Source of the DNA: an uncultured Collinsella sp.
GTDB taxonomy: Bacteria; Actinomycetota; Coriobacteriia; Coriobacteriales; Coriobacteriaceae
Length of the DNA stretch: 10,314 bases
Assembly (NCBI GenBank): GCA_958453575.1
Contig: CAUDYH010000024.1
Span: 1-10,314, forward strand
Direction: 5' to 3'
Shown: positions 5,747 to 10,314 of the stretch, in pieces
How the letters are laid out: the number at the start of each line of letters is the position of its first letter
How positions within the stretch are numbered: the stretch's first letter is position 1
Translations under genes and position numbers: made by a program
Notes under the pieces: model-generated
What the model was told of the DNA's origin: nothing
What the model saw: the letters and a program-made list of their open reading frames with translations, nothing else
The model's database searches: none

Positions 5747-6784
5747 GTGGAAGGCATGGCTCAGCAGACAAGGAATGGTCGTTCGGCGAGCGCGGCAGAG
5801 GTTGCGGCGCTCGCTGGCGTGAGCCGCCAGACTGTGTCTCGTGTGGTCAACGGTATGCCCAACGTGACGGAAAAGACGCGCAAGCGTGTGCTGGCCGCCA
5901 TGGAAGAGCTGGGCTTTCGTCCCAATTTTGCTGGAGCGGCGTTGCGCGGCGGGTCGTATCGTTCTATTGGCCTGTGCATGTACAACATCACACGTGTCGG
6001 TAACCTGGCGACGCTCGAGGGTATCATGCAAGCGGCGCGCGAGCACGATTTTGCCGTCACTATGATCGAGATGGGCGGCGACAAGCCCTATGCACTTGCC
6101 GATGCCTCGCGCCGCATGGTCGAGCGACCCGTCGACGGCATGATTCTCAACATGAACCGCATGGCTCCCGATTTTGAGGAGTTTGTTCCCCAGCCGGGAG
6201 TGCGAACGGTCATCCTGTCCATGTATGCGCATCCGCGCTGCACGACGATCGACTCCGACCAGTATGGTTCGTGCGAGCTGTTGACCAATTATCTGCTGGA
6301 ACATGGTCATTCGAATATGCGGTTTGTGGCGGGTCCGGAAAACTCGATTTCCTCGCGTTTTCGTGAGGCCGGTTGGCGCGATACGCTGGGTCGTGCTCAT
6401 GTCGATGCCGCTCCGATGCTGCGTGGCGATTGGAGTGCGGACAGTGGGTACACCATGGGCGAGCGGATTGCGGCCGAGGTGCTTGCCGGCGGGTCGCAGG
6501 CGCCGACTGCCGTGCTTGCGGCAAATGACCAGATGGCGCTGGGCGTTATCGCCGCGCTCGAGAATGCGGGCCTGTCCGTGCCCGACGACGTGAGCGTGGC
6601 TGGTATCGACGACGCACTCGAGGGACTTGTTCCTCACAATCGGCTGACGACGCTGCGATTTGATTTGCGCGGTGTCGGTAAGCTTGCGTTTGAGGCGGCG
6701 ATTGGAGAGAGCTCGTCTATCGAGGCGATTCATGTGCCGAGTACGCTGGTCGAACGCTCGACTGTTAGGGACATACGGGGTTAG
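5747..6784 (+). CDS. LacI-family transcriptional regulator (module B)
   Basis: A 345-residue LacI/GalR-family repressor. The helix-turn-helix is at residues 16-35 (AAEVAALAGVSRQTVSRVVN), and the hinge is unusual (NFAGAALRGGSYRS instead of the common ARSL form) but keeps a Leu at the expected place. The sensor domain has HPRCTTIDSDQ, GHSNMRFVAG, TAVLAANDQMA and VPDDVSVAGIDD. I placed the start at GTG 5747 because AGG at 5739-5741 is 5 nt upstream; ATG 5756 has GGAAGG almost abutting it and is the alternative, while ATG 5699 has no visible ribosome site. It is divergent from the GH1-EIICB operon, with two TGAGCACGT sites near that operon and one in its own leader, so it probably represses both. 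It is a paralogue of the regulator at 682-1692, with segments such as RRM-x3-PVDGMI and GWR in common. Confidence 0.93.
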   Translation: MEGMAQQTRNGRSASAAEVAALAGVSRQTVSRVVNGMPNVTEKTRKRVLAAMEELGFRPNFAGAALRGGSYRSIGLCMYNITRVGNLATLEGIMQAAREHDFAVTMIEMGGDKPYALADASRRMVERPVDGMILNMNRMAPDFEEFVPQPGVRTVILSMYAHPRCTTIDSDQYGSCELLTNYLLEHGHSNMRFVAGPENSISSRFREAGWRDTLGRAHVDAAPMLRGDWSADSGYTMGERIAAEVLAGGSQAPTAVLAANDQMALGVIAALENAGLSVPDDVSVAGIDDALEGLVPHNRLTTLRFDLRGVGKLAFEAAIGESSSIEAIHVPSTLVERSTVRDIRG

Positions 6785-6799
6785 GTCCTACTCCGTTTG

Positions 6800-6935
6800 T
6801 CTCGATCTGTAACAGGTAGACGGTCAAAAGCGGGCTACGTGTTACAGATTTAGATTCTTCGGAAAGCGCAATCCTGTTCATCTCGATCTGTAACAGCTAG
6901 AACCCAAAAACTCGGCTAGATGTTACAGATCGAGA
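6800..6935 (+). repeat. Array of two long palindromic (hairpin) repeat units, same family as 1710-1930
   Basis: Unit 4 has arms at 6800-6814 and 6840-6854; unit 5 at 6881-6895 and 6921-6935. The left arms are TCTCGATCTGTAACA in both; the unit 5 arms are a perfect 15-bp match, while unit 4 has one C/T mismatch and one G-T wobble. Arms start 40 bp apart and units 81 bp apart, as in the first array. The unit 4 loop belongs to the GGTCAAAAGCGGGCTAC type (like unit 2) and the unit 5 loop to the CAAAAACTCGGCTAG type (like units 1 and 3). In both units the stem continues past a one-base mismatch with a GTAG/CTAC or CTAG/CTAG pairing. The array starts 15 nt after the LacI stop codon and lies before the terminator of the convergent GH1 gene. 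Confidence 0.92.
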
Positions 6936-6954
6936 TAAACGGCCCCCAGGTCGA

Positions 6955-7004
6955 ACAAAAACAAAAGACCGGGGGCGGCGCGCCGTGTGACGTGCCGCCC
7001 CCGG
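6955..7004 (-). terminator. Intrinsic terminator of the EIICB-GH1 operon (module C)
   Basis: An 11-bp GC stem (CCGGGGGCGGC at 6969-6979 with GCCGCCCCCGG at 6994-7004), extended inward by up to three pairs, is followed on the minus strand by a T-rich tract (TCTTTTGTTTTTGTTC). It lies 46 nt after the GH1 stop codon at 7051. On the plus strand no T-run follows, so it works mainly for the minus-strand operon. Confidence 0.85.
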
Positions 7005-7050
7005 CTGAGAAATGGGGACAGGTTATGTGGGCAGGCAACCCCGCTAGTCT

Positions 7051-8490
7051 TTAGTCCAGACGACGGGTCTGCGCCACGTGCTTATACCAGTAGGCGCTTG
7101 CCTTGGGCGTGCGCTTTTGGGTCTCAAAGTCAACGTAGAAGAAGCCGTAACGCTTGTTGTAGCCATTGGTCCAGGAGAACTGATCCTGCAGGCTCCATAG
7201 GAAGTAGCCGCCCACGTTGACGCCCACCTCCATGGCCTTGAGCAACCAGCGCAGGTGCTGCTCGATGTAGTCGATGCGCGGCTGGTCGTCCACAAAACCG
7301 TCCTTGTAGGGGTCCTTGTAGCCCATGCCGTTCTCGGTGATGAAGATCTGCTTGTAGTTGGGGTAGCGTTGCTTAATGTAGACGAGCAGATCGAACAGAC
7401 CCTCGGGATAGATGATCCAGTCCCAGTCGGTGGTGGGGATGCCGGGCTTGTTCACATGCTCGCCAATGCCCTTGACGCGCCAGCGGCCGGTGCCCTTTTC
7501 GCCCGTACCGTTGTGGTGCAGGTCGTTCTCGCCATCGTAAGCCTTGAGGAAGCGGCACTGGTAATTGTTGACACCCAGGTAGTCGTTGTAGAGCGCTGCT
7601 TCGCGCATAATCTCGAGATCCTCGTCCAGGATCTCGATGGTGCCGCCCGAGACTGCAGCCAGGCGGTTGGCGCACTCGAGGGTGTCGGGCGCGTAGTCGC
7701 CGCGGAAGGTAGCGTCGAGCAAAAACTGGTTCTGCAGCACGTGCTCGTTGTTGGCGGCCTTGATGTCGGCGGGGTCGTTCTCGTTGAGCGGATACTTGAA
7801 CTCCAGCGACTGAATGACGCCGATTTTGCCCTTAAAACCGCCGTTATGGAAGGCTAGTACTGCCCTGGCGTGGGCGAGCATCATGTTGTGCTCGCACTGG
7901 AAGGCCTCGGCAAGATGCGCCTTGACGCCACCGGGGAAGGTGCCCTCGATGTAGGTATTGGAGGCGTCGGCCCAGATCTCGTTAAAGGTGAACCAATAGG
8001 TCACCTGGTCGGCGTACTCCTTAAAGCAGAAGGTGGCAAAGTCCACAAAGGCGTCGATGGTCTCGCGGTTGAGGAAGTCGCCCTTCTCAAAGAGGGGCAG
8101 CGGCGTATCGAAGTGATGCAGCGTGACAAACGGCTCAACGTGGTGCTTGTGGCACTCGGCGAAAAGGTCGTGGTAGAACTGGACGCCCTCGGGGTTAATC
8201 TCACCGGTGCCGTTGGGGAAGATGCGGCTCCAGGCGATGGAGAGACGAATGCCGTTGATACCAAACTCCTCGCACAGCTCAAGGTCGACGGGGTACTGGT
8301 TGTAGAAGTCCGAAGCGGGATCGGGGGAAAAGCGCCCCTGGGCCTCCAGGAAGTCGTCCCAGGCAACCTTGCCCTTACCGTGAGTGCGGGTCTCGCCCTC
8401 TACCTGGTAGGCAGCAGTGGCGCCGCCAAAGACAAAGTCCTCGGGAAACTGCGCAGGCGGGTTAGTGACGCTAGCAGGGTTAACGGACAT
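7051..8490 (-). CDS. lacG: Glycoside hydrolase family 1, 6-phospho-beta-galactosidase-like (LacG-type), second copy
   Basis: A 479-residue cytoplasmic GH1 enzyme predicted to cleave a PTS-imported 6-phospho-beta-galactoside. The N-terminal FPEDFVFGGATAAYQVEGE is typical of the family. The acid/base Glu171 is in FTFNE, the nucleophile Glu386 in FITENG, and the phosphate-binding loop is S439-W-T-N-G-Y-N-K446-R-Y448-G with the LacG-type Trp440. It looks closer to the LacG sequence I recall than the copy at 3963-5405 does (for example GIRLSIAWSRIFP, EPFVTLHHFDTP, YWFTFNEI). The ATG at 8490 has only a weak ribosome site (TTGGATC). It is second in its operon, 66 nt after the EIICB gene, with a hairpin between, and ends at the terminator 6955-7004. 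Its aglycone specificity probably differs from that of the other copy, but this cannot be read from the sequence. Confidence 0.93.
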   Translation of the reverse strand: MSVNPASVTNPPAQFPEDFVFGGATAAYQVEGETRTHGKGKVAWDDFLEAQGRFSPDPASDFYNQYPVDLELCEEFGINGIRLSIAWSRIFPNGTGEINPEGVQFYHDLFAECHKHHVEPFVTLHHFDTPLPLFEKGDFLNRETIDAFVDFATFCFKEYADQVTYWFTFNEIWADASNTYIEGTFPGGVKAHLAEAFQCEHNMMLAHARAVLAFHNGGFKGKIGVIQSLEFKYPLNENDPADIKAANNEHVLQNQFLLDATFRGDYAPDTLECANRLAAVSGGTIEILDEDLEIMREAALYNDYLGVNNYQCRFLKAYDGENDLHHNGTGEKGTGRWRVKGIGEHVNKPGIPTTDWDWIIYPEGLFDLLVYIKQRYPNYKQIFITENGMGYKDPYKDGFVDDQPRIDYIEQHLRWLLKAMEVGVNVGGYFLWSLQDQFSWTNGYNKRYGFFYVDFETQKRTPKASAYWYKHVAQTRRLD

Positions 8491-8513
8491 GATGATCCAA
8501 TCGTCTAAATCGA

Positions 8514-8547
8514 AGGGCCAGCCGGTCTTGGATGGTCGGCTGGCCCT
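8514..8547 (-). other. Intercistronic hairpin between EIICB and GH1 genes (module C)
   Basis: A perfect 11-bp inverted repeat (AGGGCCAGCCG at 8514-8524, CGGCTGGCCCT at 8537-8547) with a 12-nt loop, starting 9 nt after the EIICB stop codon. On the minus strand it is followed by TTCGATTTAG, only weakly U-rich, so partial termination or mRNA stabilisation is more likely than complete termination, since the GH1 gene follows directly. Confidence 0.7.
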
Positions 8548-8556
8548 GAGCGTTAC

Positions 8557-10314
8557 TTACTTCGAGAGTTGCTCGCTTACGAAGGCGAGAGACTTGTCGC
8601 CGTTCTGGGAGAGCTCGATGTATTGCTTGCCACGGCAGGCGACACACTTGTTGCCCACGCGCTCGCAGTCCTTCTGCAGGTCGGCCAGGTAGCTGGCGGC
8701 TTGCGGGGCCAGGACGACCAGATCGAAGTCGGGGAGCATGTCCACGTGGTTGCCATAGGCCTCGGCAGCGGTCTCAAGATTGATGCCGCGCTCTTTGGCG
8801 GCCTTGGCCAGTGCGTTGGCGAGCAGGCCCGAGGTACCGCCGCCCTGGCAGAGCACGAGCACGCGCTTGCCGTTGAGGTCGCTGGCGGTCGTTGCCTCGG
8901 CAGCGGGCGCTGCGGGAACGGCGGGGGCATCGGACTTCACGGCCTCGGCAGCGGCGCCGGTGGCAACGCTCTTGGCGTCAGCCTTGCCCTGGAAGGCATC
9001 GTTGAGCTTGGCGGCCTTCTCGGCGTTCTTGGCGGCGAGCTCCTCCTGGGAGATCTCGGCCTCCTCGGCGCACTTCTGGGCGTCATAGGCACGGAAGAAC
9101 GGGTAGTACAGAACGAAGTCGACGACCAGGATAAGGGCGAGCATCACAAAGGCGAGCGGCTGGAAGCCCAGGCCCATGATGGTACCGATGGGGCCGGGGA
9201 CGGTCCAAGGCAGGGTGTACATAAAGCCGTTCATGCCCAAGAAGTCGATAAAGATCTTGAGGATCCAGATGTTGGCGATCGGGGCAAAGACAAACGGGAC
9301 AAAGAAGACGGGGTTGAGCACGATGGGCGCGGCGAACAGCAGCGGCTCGTTGACGGCAAAGCAGACGGGGACGATGGCGGCCTTACCGACGGCGCGCATC
9401 TCCTGAGACTTGGCTAGGAAGCAGAACATAAAGACCAGGACGAGCGTGGCGCCGGTGCCGCCCATGCAGACGACGAAGTACTGGGCACCCTGGGTCAGGA
9501 CGGCGGAAGCGTGCTGGCCAGCCTGGAACGCAGCCAGGTTGTCGGTCATGTTGGCAACGAGGGCGGCGGCGATGGCGGGCTCGACGATCGAGGGACCGTG
9601 GACGCCGACGAACCAGAACAGGCTCATGGCGCCGTAGATCACAGCGAGGCCGATGTAGCCGTCGGCAGCGGTGAACAGGGGCTGGAACACCTGGATGACG
9701 CCCTGGGCAAAGCAGAAGCCAAAAGCAGCGCGGAAGACGATGTCAAAGACCCAAAAGACGGTGATGCAGACGGAGAAGGGGATGATGTCCTTAAAGGTCT
9801 GCGAGATGTTAGGCGGAACCTGCTCGGGCATCTTGACGGTGATGTTGCGCTTAATGAAGAACTTGTAGATGATGCCGGTCACAAACGCAGCGATGAAGGC
9901 GGTCAGCAGGCCCTTGGAACCAAGGTAAGTGGTGTTGAAGCCGCTGGCAGCGTCCGTGGCGATCGTGTCGCTCGAAAGGAGCAAGAAGCCGATGATGGCC
10001 GCGCACATGCACGAGATAAAGTTGATCTGGTTGTTCTTGGGCAGGTCGCGGTTCTGCGCGTCGGCGAAGTGCTTGGCCGTGGTGGCGGCGCAGGCGATGG
10101 CCAGGATGCCCATGGAGTAGTTGTAGCACTTCCACAGGGCGTTGTTGATGTCATCGGGCCAGTAGAAACCCCAGATGTTGGGGACCGAGGCTACCAGGCA
10201 GAAGATGGACGAGAAGATGATGATGGGGATGACGGAGATAAAGCCGTCGCGAATCGCCTTGAGGTACTTGTTGCGGGCGATCGCGTTGAAAAAGGGCTGG
10301 CCCTTTTCGATGAT
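8557..10314 (-). CDS. lacE: PTS lactose/cellobiose-family EIICB permease, third copy (start cut by right edge)
   Basis: A sugar-importing PTS permease; 585 residues are in the window and, by alignment with the other two copies (IIEKGQPFF versus MLEKHQPFF), only about six are missing. The EIIC part carries GVHGPS and the motif FAVNEPLLFAAPIVLNP. A long Ala-rich linker leads to an EIIB domain with the phosphoacceptor Cys at codon 8848-8850 in VLCQGGGTSGLLANAL. It is more diverged from the other two than they are from each other: NRRMPAGK is replaced by NRDLPKNN, and its EIIB domain has extra cysteines in a CVAC stretch. An internal ATG at 10113 is not the start, because the frame stays open and homologous to the edge. 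It is first in an operon with the GH1 gene at 7051-8490. Its promoter and any regulator lie outside the window. Confidence 0.92.
   Translation of the reverse strand: MIEKGQPFFNAIARNKYLKAIRDGFISVIPIIIFSSIFCLVASVPNIWGFYWPDDINNALWKCYNYSMGILAIACAATTAKHFADAQNRDLPKNNQINFISCMCAAIIGFLLLSSDTIATDAASGFNTTYLGSKGLLTAFIAAFVTGIIYKFFIKRNITVKMPEQVPPNISQTFKDIIPFSVCITVFWVFDIVFRAAFGFCFAQGVIQVFQPLFTAADGYIGLAVIYGAMSLFWFVGVHGPSIVEPAIAAALVANMTDNLAAFQAGQHASAVLTQGAQYFVVCMGGTGATLVLVFMFCFLAKSQEMRAVGKAAIVPVCFAVNEPLLFAAPIVLNPVFFVPFVFAPIANIWILKIFIDFLGMNGFMYTLPWTVPGPIGTIMGLGFQPLAFVMLALILVVDFVLYYPFFRAYDAQKCAEEAEISQEELAAKNAEKAAKLNDAFQGKADAKSVATGAAAEAVKSDAPAVPAAPAAEATTASDLNGKRVLVLCQGGGTSGLLANALAKAAKERGINLETAAEAYGNHVDMLPDFDLVVLAPQAASYLADLQKDCERVGNKCVACRGKQYIELSQNGDKSLAFVSEQLSK

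Overview
The window looks like a sugar-uptake region from a GC-rich Gram-positive gut bacterium. My best guess is an actinobacterium of the Coriobacteriia, such as Collinsella. That rests on the GC-rich codon use, the Firmicutes-style phosphotransferase (PTS) lactose genes in a high-GC background, and the LacI regulators; no rRNA or taxonomic marker is present to confirm it.

Three neighbouring modules are visible. Module A (1-1692) has the N-terminus of a PTS lactose/cellobiose-family EIIC on the minus strand, cut by the left edge, divergent from a LacI-family regulator (682-1692, +). Module B (2026-6784) has a 6-phospho-beta-galactosidase-like GH1 enzyme followed by a complete EIICB permease, both on the minus strand and divergent from a second LacI-family regulator (5747-6784, +). 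Module C (7051-10314) has a third EIICB, cut by the right edge, followed by a second GH1 enzyme, both minus strand. The expected logic is that the EIICB permeases import a beta-galactoside or related disaccharide as its 6-phosphate and the GH1 enzymes cleave it in the cytoplasm. The LacI proteins would repress these operons until an inducer appears. No EIIA (LacF) and no tagatose-6-phosphate pathway genes are in the window.

The intergenic DNA carries most of the interest. Each LacI regulator faces its operon across a gap with a pair of operator-like direct repeats, and the two sets are related in sequence (ATGA-NN-ACGT-...-ACAT). Downstream of each regulator, where it converges on the next operon, lies the same arrangement: an array of 55-bp palindromic units (three at 1710-1930, two at 6800-6935; period about 80 bp) followed by an intrinsic terminator for the oncoming operon. 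GC-rich hairpins also sit in both permease/hydrolase intercistronic gaps. The protein-coding content is familiar; the palindrome arrays are the least explained element.
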